Assembly (NCBI RefSeq): GCF_038396675.1
Contig: NC_088926.1
Span: 12,841,001 to 12,905,000 of the forward strand
Source: Hydra vulgaris
Lineage: Eukaryota; Cnidaria; Hydrozoa; Anthoathecata; Hydridae
Length of the DNA stretch: 64,000 bases
Direction: 5' to 3'
Positions 1-11,100 of the stretch are shown piece after piece. A program made the position numbers and the translations under genes. The notes below the pieces were generated by a model. It saw only the letters and a list, made by a program, of their open reading frames with translations, was not told the DNA's origin and searched no databases. Each line of letters opens with the position of its first letter. Position 1 is the stretch's first letter.

Positions 1-1
1 C

Positions 2-3000
2 AAAGAAACAAAGTTTGAAGTTTCTGAAAATTCGTTTATTGGTACTTTAGTGACAAAAATGAGTGCTGTTGATGCTGACGAAAACGCAAAGCTTTCTTTT
101 AGTTTAGTTGAAATGCTAAATGATGCACCCTTTTTTAGCATAAACCAGAAAACAGGAATCATAGTGACTGTCAAAGAATTGGATTTTGAAAAGACCAAAG
201 AACACAATCTTTTAGTTAGTGTGCATGATGGGTTGCATACATCGTTTAAACATATCAAAGTTGTTGTTTTAGACGTAAATGACAACCTGCCAGAGTATTT
301 GGAATACATTTATGTTGTCAACGTTACTTTAGACACTCTTCCAGGCACTCATTTACTGAGCCTAAAAGCAGTTGATAAAGATTCTGGTATGTTTGGCGAG
401 TTACACTTTAGCATAACGTCGGGAAACATTCCAAAAACATTTGAGATGATGCAAAATGACCTAGTTTTACATAGGAAAGTTCCAGCTGAACAAAATTTTA
501 TACTTACAGTTGAATTGAGGGACGGTGGAGGTCTTAAGTGTGAAAAAGAAGCGCAAATTCTTGTTCAGTTTATAGAACAACACACAGGTTCTTATTCAAT
601 TTTTGATGCATCAGTTTACAGTGTCGCACTTGTGGAAGCGTTTCGTGGAGAGCGTGAAGTCATTCATCTTAGTATAAACTCTGGAGTAAAATTGTTTTCT
701 TTAACATATGAAGTTGACACATTAGGAAAGTTTAGTAGCTCTGAGTTTTATGTGAATAGCGATGGAATACTGATGACCAATGCAACCATTGATTATGAAA
801 CAGTTATTGAGTTTCACGTTTTGATTAGTGCATGCATTCAAGTCAAGAGCGGAAGATTATGCAGCATGGCGTATGTTGCTGTAAATGTGACTGATATAAA
901 TGACAATTATCCTCAGTTCTTGCATGACATTTATAATGTTTCTATTTATGAAAATATTTATATTGGTGATATGATTATGATTGTAATAGCAAAGGATATA
1001 GATGGAAATGAAAATGGATTGGTATCCTACTCTTTATTAAATTTTCAGAATACATTTAGAATAGACAAATCATCCGGTAAAGTTTATTTAGCTGAAAGTC
1101 TTAACTCTAAGTTGCATGAAGTGTATAAGCTTATAGTTGAATCTTATGATCATGGAACGCCTTCTTTACGATCCAACTGTACTGTTTCAATAAATGTTTT
1201 ACCTAAATTAGTTTCAAATTGTGATTTGCAAGAAAATTCTCATCATCCTGAAATTTTTATAAATTTTACATCAAAACTTTATTTGCCAGAAAACTCACCA
1301 ATTGGCACTTTTCTTACTAGAATAGAAGGATTTGTTTTTGATTTAAATCAAAGTCTTACTTTTGATTTAATTGAATTTAGTGAAGATATGGTATTTTTTA
1401 CAATAAATAAATTTTCTGGAGAATTAGTAACTGCATCTGTAATTGATTATGAGCATATTCAAGAACATAATGTTATTATTAGTGTTCATGCAGGTTTTTA
1501 TTCAACATTTCGACGAATTAAAATTATTGTAATTGATGAAAATGATAATAATCCAGAATTTTTGGAATATGATTATTTTTCAAATATTGACAATGAAACC
1601 TCAATTGGTACTGAGTTAGTAATGTTGAAAGCCATCGATAAAGATTCTGTGTTATCCCAAAAATTAACATTTGTAATAACATCTGGCAATGATTTAAATT
1701 GCTTTGGTATAGAAATCAATAAAGTTATCTTGATGTGTCCTTTAAATTATGCTGATATATTTTTATTGCATGTTTCAGTATCTGACAGTGGTGGAAGAAA
1801 ATCTAATCGTAATGCCCATGTCACTATCCGTGTTAATACTGAGAGTTTTAATTCCATTTCATTACTGGATAAGTTTATTTATAAGGTTCGCATATTGGAA
1901 AAAGTAAATGAAGAATCCCAAATTTTAAAACTTAAATTCAATAAAAAGTTAAGAAAATTTCCAATGACATACAAATTTGTTACTTATGGAAAATATAAAA
2001 GTTCTGACTTTTATGTCAGTAGCATGGGATGGGTGACTATTAATGCAACTGTAGATTATGAAAAAACAAAGGATTTCTACATTTTAATAACTGTGTGTGC
2101 CAATTATATGAAGTATGAGTTATGTGGACTTGCCTATGTTTTTATTAATGTGGTTGATATGAATGACAATGCACCAAAATTTTCTTTGGAAAATATTGAA
2201 GTAGTTGTTTTAGAAAGCACTCCAATAGGTAGCATGATTGCTCAAGTTACAGCAACAGATTCTGATATGTTGAACAATGGTGAAATTTTTTACACCCTTT
2301 GGAATTACACCGATGTATTTTCAATTGACAAAGACACTGGAAAGATTTTTTTGCTTCACGATTTAAGGTTTTTTGTAGATAAAACTTTTAATATCACTGT
2401 TGAGGCAACTGATAATGGTGTGCCAATTTTATTTTCATTCGTTAAATTGTTTCTTACAATTAAGCCTGACACAAAAACAACATTGGTTTCAATCGATTCT
2501 TTTAATAATAAGGGTCCGCCCTTTTTTTTAAACTCTAGTATAACATTTGAAATAGATGAGAATTGCCCTATAGGTACTTTGGTTGGAACTGTAAAAGCTT
2601 TTGATTCTGATAAAAATTCCAAACTTGTTTACAGAGTAGTTACTTTTTCAAAAAAACATTTTTTTAAAATAAACAGTAGCACAGGTGATTTACTTACAGC
2701 TGATTTTATTGATTTTGAAAAATTCCAAGAATATTACTTTTTAGTTTTTGTTGAAGACAGTTTGTATATGTCTTATCAAGAGGTGAAAGTTAATGTGATT
2801 GATAAAAATGATAATAAACCGGAATTCTCTGAATATTTGTATGAAATCAAAATTAGTTTAGATACCAAACCAGGAACTCTATTGCTAAGACTTGCAGCAA
2901 CTGATAAGGATTCTGAGAAATATAATAAACTTGAGTACAAAATAGTTTCAGGAAACATAATGGATTATTTCATTTTAAATGAGAATGCAATATTTTTACA

Positions 3001-3870
3001 CCGAAATATTAATATTGATCAAACTTATGAGTTAATTATTTCAGTTACTGATGAAGGAGGTCTAGAAAGTGAAAAATGTGCTAAAGTGATTATTTCTTTT
3101 GTAGATGAACTAAGTCATTCATTCTCTTTGTTTGATAGATATATTTACAATGCAAGTATTTATACAAGGATGTTTAAAAACACAAAAAAAGACTTACGTA
3201 TAGTTAAACTTGAACTCAATTCAAAATTTGAAAATGTTGAATTAATTTATGATATCAATGCTATAGGTAATTATGAAAACTCTGCTTTCTATGTTAACAG
3301 TGATAAATGGTTAATGACAAATGTATTGTTAGATTATGAGAATTCAAATGAGTTTCACATATTAGTTATGGCTTGTGCTAGTCCTTTTCAAAGGAGACTT
3401 TGTGGTTTAGCCTACATCTCAATAAATATTCTTGAAAATAATATCAGTGAACCATTTTATTCTGTTAAAAAATACATTATAACTGTTCAGGAAAACACTC
3501 TAGTAGGTCAAATGATTGCCCGAATTCCAGCGTTTGATACAATAAGTTCACCTATAAATCACAAGCTATATTATACTCTCACAACTTACAATGATATCTT
3601 TTTACTCGATAAATATGGTAGACTTTTTTTAATTGGACAGTTGAACTTTTCTCTTATTAGTTTATATAATATTACTATTCAAAGCACTGGTAAAAAGCAA
3701 TCAGATGGTTTTACTTTGCTTGTTAAAGTGGAGCCAATCAACTTGCACAATCAAACACCAAGATTTTATTATTCAAGTTTTTTTGTGAAAAATAACTGGA
3801 TTGTAGTTGTTATCGTGGCTTTTCTAGTTCTTGCTTTTGTTTCATTGTTGTTGTGCTTCAAACATTTAAG
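2..3870 (+). CDS. Cadherin-repeat protein, ectodomain and transmembrane exon (5' partial)
   Basis: The frame is open from base 2, so the 5' end lies outside the window. It encodes about 1,290 residues of tandem cadherin (EC) domains. Ca2+-binding linkers are visible as DVNDNLPEY, DINDNYPQF, DENDNNPEF, DMNDNAPKF and DKNDNKPEF, with DxD and DYE/DFE motifs between them. About twelve EC domains form three copies of a four-domain block with ~421-423 residue period. A single hydrophobic helix (IVVVIVAFLVLAFVSLLL) follows near 3790-3855. The frame hits TAG at 3872-3874, but an AAG/GTAGTT donor sits at 3870/3871. Two downstream exons (8221-8279, 8512-8978) join with matching phase (2 nt+1 nt, then 1 nt+2 nt), so the TAG is probably intronic. 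The product would be a single-pass adhesion or signalling receptor at the cell surface. It lacks obvious EGF or LamG domains here and is protocadherin/FAT-like only by EC content. Ectodomain very sure, exon joining moderately sure. Confidence 0.9.
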
Positions 3871-4629
3871 GTAGTTTTATTATTTTACTATTAAAGCATA
3901 ATCATTTATGGAACATGTTGTGGGAGGGTCTGTTTATTATGATCAGACACCATTATTTCTTTGTCTATTACCTAATAATATGAGTTATATGATACATATT
4001 GTACTTATATATTGACACTTGTGAATTTTCTAAAAAAAGTTTAATAAAAAATAGGGAGAAGCCTACAAAATTAAAAATCTTATAATCTCCATTTTTGAAT
4101 TATGTTTTTGGAACATAATGCCAATTTATAACTGTATTTAATTTATTAGGCCTACAACTAACTTTTTGTTAAAACTGGCAGACTTAGTTTTTTTCTTTTA
4201 TTATTATTTGATATTTATTTTCTGAAAGACATGAGCATTTTAGGAATATCAAACCTTTCTTATTGATTACTGTATTTTTTGATAAGCAAAAAGTCTGACA
4301 AAAGTTATTTTAGCATGATCAGACAGACAGTATCTTTCTGAAGTTATAAAAGGTCATCGAAATGTTACCATACACTAATCAGCAATCTGTTGAGATACAA
4401 ATCTCTGATGTGGTAAAAGATCCTTTTACAGATCAGTGTTATGACTGAGTAAAGTAAAGTAAGTATTCCAAGTAAAGTTGAAGTGGTTTTGCTCAGTCCT
4501 TCTTCTTCCAATCCTGTTAACTTAAATATTTGAATCAAATTTAACAATATAGAAAAGTTCTTTTCATTATATAAATCTTCACACCCTATTGCTTCCAATG
4601 CATTTTTTGTGGAAACCTTGGCTAGCTTA

Positions 4630-4755
4630 ACGAATACATTGGTTATTGATTATTGAAAACATTGCTGGCTTATTGAATACATTGCTGGTTTATTGAATAC
4701 ATTGCTGGGTTATTGAATACATTGCTGACATTTATTGACTAGCTTATTGAATACA
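4630..4755. repeat. Degenerate 20-bp tandem repeat
   Basis: About five copies of a 20-bp unit built on TTATTGAATACATTGCTGG, the outer copies diverged. Simple slippage repeat. Confidence 0.8.
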
Positions 4756-5035
4756 TTATTTAAAAAAGTAAATTGATGCAAAGTTAGTTTTTAATTCTAT
4801 TTAATTTAATATTTTTTTACAATGATGGCACCAACTTGTGTTAATGCTAATGTATTACTAAGTTTAATACCAAACTTTGTAAGTTTTTTTCAACTGATGG
4901 CTAAACTTTGTATGAATTACTAGAACTTTGTATGATGATAAGGACTAACTTATAACTATTCAGCTGAAAATGCAATGTTAAATTTAAATAACTTTTGGAA
5001 TTACAACTAATTAATTTATTTTTATTGAGAAAAAA

Positions 5036-5074
5036 GTATATTGTGTAAAAAAACATTTTTTTACACAATATACT
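5036..5074. repeat. Near-perfect hairpin
   Basis: GTATATTGTGTAAAAAAA pairs with its reverse complement across a 1-2 base centre. It could be a short fold-back element remnant. Confidence 0.6.
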
Positions 5075-5292
5075 TAAGCTATTAAACTTAGGTTTAGAAA
5101 TTGAAAAAGAATGAAAAGTAATAAAATAATCTTTATCTTTTATAAAAGATAATTATTAAGCCACATTAAGCATACTAAAGTCAAATCTTTAAACAAAGTT
5201 TCTTTACTTTTTTTATCCTCTCATAATGGCAACATTTTAAAAATATGTCTTTGCATTACGTAAAATGTTTACTTGTGGGAAAACTCTAAAAT

Positions 5293-5450
5293 GGGTCGTC
5301 TATAAATTATGTCACACTCTAAGGGGGATGGGGGGAGGGATTAGCCGTTTTTGATGACTCATACAGGACTTGTAATAAAGAGTTATAAAATTGTGACAAG
5401 AGGAGTAGGTGGAAAAAACAGTCGAAAAGTTGCATGACATAATTTGTATT
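5293..5450. mobile_element. MITE-like sequence with TCGTCTATAAATTATGTCA ends
   Basis: The left end GGGTCGTCTATAAATTATG is mirrored by TGACATAATTTGTA near 5432-5446. The left motif resembles the ends of the MITE at 28637-28837 (GTCCATAAAT). No coding capacity. Confidence 0.45.
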
Positions 5451-5607
5451 TTATTGTTATTATTTTGTGTTGTCTATTATTTCAGGTTGTTGTTTTATTG
5501 TGTTATTTATTGTTGTTGTTGTTTTTTGTTAAATATTATTATTCTATTGTTGGATTAATTGACTTAATCATCAATATTATTTTTTACTTCTGGTTTTCCG
5601 AAATTTT

Positions 5608-6175
5608 ATTCTAAAACAATGCAAATCATTTTTATTCTAAAACAATGCAAATCTTTTTTGTTCTAAAACAATGCAAATCTTTTTTATTCTAAAACAATGC
5701 AAATCATTTTTATTCTACAACAATGCAAATCATTTTTATTCTAAAACAATGCAAATCATTTTTATTTTAAAACAATGCAAATCATTTTTATTCTAAAACA
5801 ATGCAAATCATTTTTATTCTAAAACAATGCAAATCATTTTTATTCTAAAACAATGCAAATCATTTTTATTCTAAAACAATGCAAATCATTTTTATTCTAA
5901 AACAATGCAAATCATTTTTATTCTAAAACAATGCAAATCATTTTTATTCTAAAACAATGCAAATCATTTTTATTCTAAAACAATGCAAATCATTTTTATT
6001 CTAAAACAATGCAAATCATTTTTATTCTAAAACAATGCAAATCATTTTTATTCTAAAACAATGCAAATCTTTTTTATTCTAAAACAATGCAAATCATTTT
6101 TATTCTAAAACAATGCAAATCATTTTTATTCTAAAACAATGCAAATCGTTTTTATTCTAAAACAATGCAAATCAT
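5608..6175. repeat. 26-bp minisatellite, 22 copies, each with the octamer ATGCAAAT
   Basis: The unit is 26 bp, runs from TTCTAAAACA through ACAATGCAAATCA to a T-rich end, and is repeated 22 times almost without change. Each copy holds one ATGCAAAT, the consensus octamer bound by POU-domain factors (established knowledge), so octamers recur every 26 bp. It lies in the inferred cadherin intron. Confidence 0.95.
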
Positions 6176-7035
6176 TCATTTTTTAAATGCTTTTATTTTA
6201 GTTGCTTTCTTTTTACTTAGAGTATTCCTATAGTGGATAATATTTTACAAATATACTAATATGAATATTTCACATGTATGGCTTAATTTCATCCACTTAT
6301 AGTAATCCAGGCTAGATATTAATCAAAGCTGAGTACAATAAGATATGAATATGGCCATCCTACCATTTTTTGCAGCTGGAGCTGAATGTAATGAATTGTA
6401 ATTTTAGGATTATCGAGGAGGAATCAAGCCAGGGAATTTCATTTAAATTTTAGTTTAAAAAAAATCTTTCAATAACTAAAAGAATAAAATAAGGCCGAAA
6501 TAATTACAAAATATGAATAGGATTCGGTCTATTGACTAAAATTTTGTTACTTTATGATACTTTAGACCTTCTTTTTACGTAGCTGATAATATTCTTTTTT
6601 TGAGACATTAATTTCATTGATTATTAAAAATCTTAAAAAATCCTAAATATTAATTAACTTAAATTATTAACTTTTTACTTTTTCTATTTTTCTGGTTACA
6701 AAAACTATTTTTTTAATTTTTTATATATTTTTTCTTTTTTTTTTTTTTTTTTTTTTAAATTCTTTTTTTATTTAGAAAAAAAAAGATTTTAAACAGCATG
6801 CTTAAGAAAAGGTAAAAAATATGTTTTTGAATTTTAATTTTTTTATTTAGTTATCTATGTTTTTATAAAAATTATATGACCCAGGTTTCAAATTCAAAGC
6901 TCAAAAAATAAATTAATGGAAGGAAATATAGTGAGTATTTTACAGCCCATCTTTTTCTAAAACATAATTATTCTAATAAATAAATTCTCTTTGTTTAATA
7001 AAATCTCTCTTAAAAATCTCTCATTTTTATTAAGT

Positions 7036-7070
7036 GTAAAATCGCATAAGCTCGCTTTATGCGATTTTAC
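7036..7070. repeat. 14-bp-arm hairpin
   Basis: GTAAAATCGCATAA and its exact reverse complement are separated by 7 bases. It lies between the two minisatellites. Confidence 0.7.
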
Positions 7071-7489
7071 GGTAAAAGCACTTAAGCTATGAACATTCAT
7101 ATCTCAGGCATAAGTTAAGGTTTTTCAATTTTTTTTCGGAATTATACAGACAACTGTATCGTTAATTTATATTGTAAAAATAAAATAAAATGAAAAACTA
7201 GCAAATATTTTATTTTAAATAAGAACAGCTAGTCTGACGTAACTTTCAATTTCTCATAATTTTTTTTTCAAATATTGTTAACTCGGTGATTTGATAATCC
7301 TTGCTCTAAATTTGATCATTTTATTCAATATTTGGTTATTTTGTTCTTAAATTACTGAAGTTACATGGCGACGGTATTGTTTAAATTTCTTTTAATTATT
7401 ACCAAGATAATCTCTTCAACAAGATTACGGTGACAGTAAAGTTGTTTGAAAAAAGAAATCATTCCTTCTACTACCTTCATTCGTCCATT

Positions 7490-7731
7490 AATCTCCTCTA
7501 TTATCATTCGTGCAAATCTTTATTAATCACCTCTATTATCATACGTGCAAATCTTTATTAATCTCCTCTATTATCATACGTGCAAATCTTTATTAACCTC
7601 CTCTATTATCATACGTGCAAATCTTTATTAATCTCCTCTATTATCATACGTGCAAATCTTTATTAATCTCCTCTATTATCATACGTGCAAATCTTTATTA
7701 ATCTCCTCTATTATCATACGTGCAAATCTTT
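7490..7731. repeat. 35-bp minisatellite, about 7 copies
   Basis: The 35-bp unit contains CCTCTATTATCATACGTGCA followed by AATCTTTATTAAT. Copies are nearly identical except the first. The GTGCAAATCTTT segment overlaps the TGCAAATC core of the 26-bp minisatellite 1.3 kb upstream. Confidence 0.9.
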
Positions 7732-8220
7732 GGAAAGTAAAAATAAAAATTCTGTGGTTAAAAAACTTCTTCTATTACTGTTAACAATATTATTCTTTCT
7801 GTTGTATATTTTGTTATGAAGGTTTCTTGATGCAAAAAAACAGTAAATCTAATTTATCTCTATTCATTGATTGTTTGGTGTTGTTTTTTAGTGTTGGTGG
7901 TAACTCGCGTTCTTTTTAAAATTTATTTTGATATTGTCTTTGCATTTCAATTGCGTTTTCAGACTTACAGTAGCATTTTAGAATCAATTTTTTTTTTCGA
8001 AATTTAGTCTAGCTGTCATTATTGTATTCAGGGGTTGAATCTGCAAAATAAACACAAACAGTTTAGTTATTTACAATTATTTAAAATGTAGTAATAATTT
8101 AATGATAATAATATTTCATAAAATAAAATTTAAATCATAAACACCAAGTATACAATTAAACTGTGTGTACATATTTTCGGAACACTGCATATTTATGGAA
8201 TTAAATATATTTAACTTTAG

Positions 8221-8279
8221 GCCAAAAAAAGAAAACCTTGTTGAACTGCAAAATATACTGAAGTACTTTTTAAAACCAG
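8221..8279 (+). CDS. Predicted cadherin cytoplasmic-tail exon (59 nt)
   Basis: A 59-nt open segment lies between an acceptor (TTAACTTTAG before 8221) and a donor (CCAG/GTAATT at 8279/8280). Its phase completes the AG left at 3870 to AGG and leaves one G, which joins the CC at 8512 to give GCC. It reads PKKENLVELQNILKYFLKP, a basic juxtamembrane-type stretch. No other function is recognisable. The evidence is splice-site and phase agreement only, without transcript support. Confidence 0.6.
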
Positions 8280-8511
8280 GTAATTTTAAATTTTTGATAT
8301 TTTATCTTCACCTAGGGTGATTATTGGGGGAGGGGTTCATAGGCACATACTCTTATACAATTTTTTTATAACTCTTTGATGACGTAAAAAGTAAAAAGAA
8401 GAGGCCACGAGAGGATCACGCGTTAAATCCGTTTTTTAGTCTAATGTGTATGCAATTTTCTTTTTCTGTATAAACGAGCTGTTTTTTCTAACAAGTATTT
8501 ATTTTTTTAAG

Positions 8512-8978
8512 CCGAATCGATTGAAGCAAGTATTTACTTCTCATCGGAATCTCTTCATTCCGCTTTTAATTCATCAAAGTTCCCACGAAAATGGCCGGTT
8601 TTAAAAAGTGCAATTTCAAGCAATGATCTTTCATCGAAAGTCAATGGTATCGGCAGCGAAAATTCAAAACTACTAAATAATATTCAAAAAAATGATTTTA
8701 GTAAAACTGGTTTTATTAAAAGTAAAAAACCAAATCTTTTGGATTTAGCACTTAGTAATTCTCGAATGAATAATGGTTTGCCGCACCAATATAGGACTAA
8801 TAATTTTCCGCTACCAAATACGTTTTATGGCTCACCAAAGCAATATACGGCTAACGGTATATCCTCGAACCAAAAACTGCATGCAGCCCAGGCTATTATA
8901 AATAAAGAAAAGTATATTTTTAAAAACGGTATCCAATTGATAGATATTTTTGATAAAATAGAGGAGTTTGAATGTTAA
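8512..8978 (+). CDS. Predicted last exon of the cadherin gene (cytoplasmic tail)
   Basis: This is a 3' terminal exon. It follows a T-rich tract and AG at 8510-8511 (an in-frame TAA lies just upstream at 8508-8510), and an open frame then runs about 154 codons to TAA at 8976-8978. The product is hydrophilic and rich in Ser, Asn and Lys (SIYFSSESLHSAFNSSKF at the start, IDIFDKIEEFEC at the end), with no enzyme domain. I do not see a classical beta-catenin-binding region. Phase fits the 8221-8279 exon, which in turn fits the cadherin exon, so I infer a tail of ~175 residues after the membrane helix. It could instead be the last exon of a separate gene whose upstream exons I did not find. Confidence 0.65.
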
Positions 8979-9077
8979 AACAAGATATTATGTTTTAATA
9001 CTTAAATATATTGAACAAATTATATTGTTTAAACAAAAAGCTAATGCACGAATTATACTTCGTGTTTTTTAATTTAT

Positions 9078-9083
9078 AATAAA
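9078..9083 (+). terminator. Candidate poly(A) signal of the cadherin gene
   Basis: AATAAA lies 100 bases after the stop at 8978, in a suitable place for 3' end formation of the tail exon. No cleavage site can be verified. Confidence 0.5.
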
Positions 9084-10456
9084 ATCTTGTTACAAAAGTT
9101 TAGTTTTTTTTTTTACTTTTTTTATTATTTTTTTGAGTTTTCCTCTCCTCGACATTTTTAGAGCTCCTAGGCACGAGAGACCAAAAAAATAGAGATTTAA
9201 AACCGGAGTCCTTTTGGGATTTCTGTTTAAGGTTTTGTTTTGTAGTCTTCTCAACGTTCTTTTTATTTCTAAAATAAAATTTATATGTAAAAGCTCGTTT
9301 CCAAAGCACTAATTTTTGTTCTCGCTTAAGCAGATTTAAGTTTAAGCAAGTTTCTGCGACTAGTTCTCAGATTTGCAGTTTAAAAGTTAACGCTTAAGTA
9401 AAAGTTATTATCTTTTCCCCTCAAATCAATTTTGTAGTATTTAAAGGGATTTTTTCTTACGTCGAATTAAACTGCAAAACAAGTGTATTAGATTAATTTA
9501 TGAATTAGGCGATTAAAACTTTTCTTAACAATTTCACTTTTCAATAAAATTTTAATATTTTAAACAATCATTCTAACAAATTTTAGTATTTAAAACAAAT
9601 AAAGTGGATTTTAAGCTGAAAATTGACATTTTCATTTTTTTCAGCAAATTTTTTCAGTTTCTAAATCGTTGTACCCATTGAGCTACAGTTTCTAAATCAA
9701 TGTTGTACCCATTGAACCACGCTTTCTAGCTGTGTAAAGCAAAAAGTTGGAGCACAGCAGATTATATTTTTGTTTTGTTTTTTAAATTGTATAAAAGTTA
9801 AAATATTTCTTTAATTCAAAGACTTGAAATACTCGCTAACTCGCTTATATTTTAATGAAAGATATTAAAATAATGGATGAATTGGAAATAAATATCAATC
9901 AGCATTATTTGTATCGGTTAAACAATAGTTTCTCTCTAATAATAATAAATATAAATAAAAACTATTATCTAAGAGTAAATATAAGTACACATATAAACTG
10001 CCTGAGAAATTTAATTAAAATCAAAAGACGATAAAAAAACAATTGTAAGGTAAGATTAACGTTGGAACCTAACAAAAAAAGATCTTAAATTTGATCTTTT
10101 TTTTTTAAATAACATCCTGGCACTGAATTCTAATTGGCTTGTATTTTTAAATAAAAATAACCTCCGTTTCTAAATTATCGAATCTTGTAATATCACATCT
10201 TCAAATTGCTATTTGCTTGATACAGGATAACTTTCAAATAAGGTTGTCTCCATTCTCAAAATAAGCCGATTAACACACCTCTTGATTTTAATTAGTTCGT
10301 TCATGTACCAACCCAAACCTTAATTGCACAAGCTTGATCCCTATTTTATTTTATTTTTCTCTCCCTATTTCTTAAGCTTTAGATTTATTACGTTCACAAA
10401 AAAATGTAATTTTGAACAGGAACTTATTTTAAATTTTTAAGACGTCATTTAATTAC
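9084..10456. other. Intergenic, no supported gene
   Basis: AT-rich DNA after the cadherin gene. Only a short imperfect duplication around 9655-9720 (TGTACCCATTGA twice) and a small AAAAAAGATC hairpin near 10074-10105 stand out. The 69-residue reverse frame at 9100-9309 is Lys-rich low complexity and unsupported. Confidence 0.6.
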
Positions 10457-11028
10457 TTAAGAGTGATTTTCTGTAAGAATCAGACAGAGCTCAATAGTGA
10501 CCCTCTTCAAAGTTGCTAATTTTTTAATATGTTGTTGCTATTCATACTAGGGGCTCAATTACAAAAATTTTTCAAAAAATATTAATTGGTTCTCTGGATA
10601 GTAGATGTCAAAGTTTGAATAAACTTTTTGAAATATTGACCGAATGGTGTTGAAGGCATTTTTAAACTCGAAAAAAAAAGCAAAAACTAAATACTTTACA
10701 ATGAGTATTTCACTTGATTATTGTTTTTTGGCTAGTTCAGACCGAAAATTAGTAAAATTGGTAAAGAAAATTTTTTCCTTGACTAAATATCATTCTTCAA
10801 AATATGCAAAAAATGATTTTTTTGTCATTTTTGGACTTCGTTTTCATTCAAAGCCGCAAATATCCCATAATTTTTTTGTTGTTGTTATAAATCTTTACCT
10901 ATTTAAGTACCTAAAAGTATAAAAATGGGGAAGTGAAGGCCTAGCCGCAAAATCCAACTCAAAAACGAAATTCTAATTTTTTGACGCATTGGTTGTGACA
11001 CAATTTTGGTTAAAGCTCTGGGTTCACT
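10457..11028 (+). repeat. Left terminal inverted repeat of the long-TIR element
   Basis: Reverse-complement match to 16263-16866 along its length with scattered substitutions and small indels. The 92-residue frame at 10644-10922 lies wholly inside this arm and is not a gene. Confidence 0.85.
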
Positions 11029-11100
11029 GTAAACTTCACTTAAAAAAAACTTTTTTTACTTTTTTAAAGACATTTTGATTAAATGTTTACTAAATATATT

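Larger units (their letters stand above)
3871..8220 (+). other. Inferred large cadherin intron
   Basis: This ~4.35 kb stretch begins GTAGTT and ends TTTAG. No coding exon is supported in it. It contains a degenerate 20-bp repeat (about 4630-4755), a 19-bp-arm hairpin (5036-5074), a MITE-like sequence (5293-5450), the 26-bp octamer minisatellite (5608-6175), a hairpin (7036-7070) and a 35-bp minisatellite (7490-7731). If the TAG at 3872 is used instead, this region is 3' UTR and intergenic DNA. Confidence 0.5.

Noticed and set aside
4365..4598. 77-residue minus-strand frame
   Set aside because: No domain, no splice context, and ordinary AT-rich composition inside the inferred cadherin intron.
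5608..6175. CRISPR-like regular repeat array
   Set aside because: Units are contiguous with no unique spacers, and the DNA is eukaryotic; it is a minisatellite. The same applies to 7490-7731, 19903-20145 and 32312-32630.
9100..9309. 69-residue Lys-rich minus-strand frame
   Set aside because: Derived from T-rich sequence with no recognisable motif.
10644..10922. 92-residue plus-strand frame
   Set aside because: Lies entirely within the left terminal inverted repeat of the long-TIR element and has low-complexity composition.
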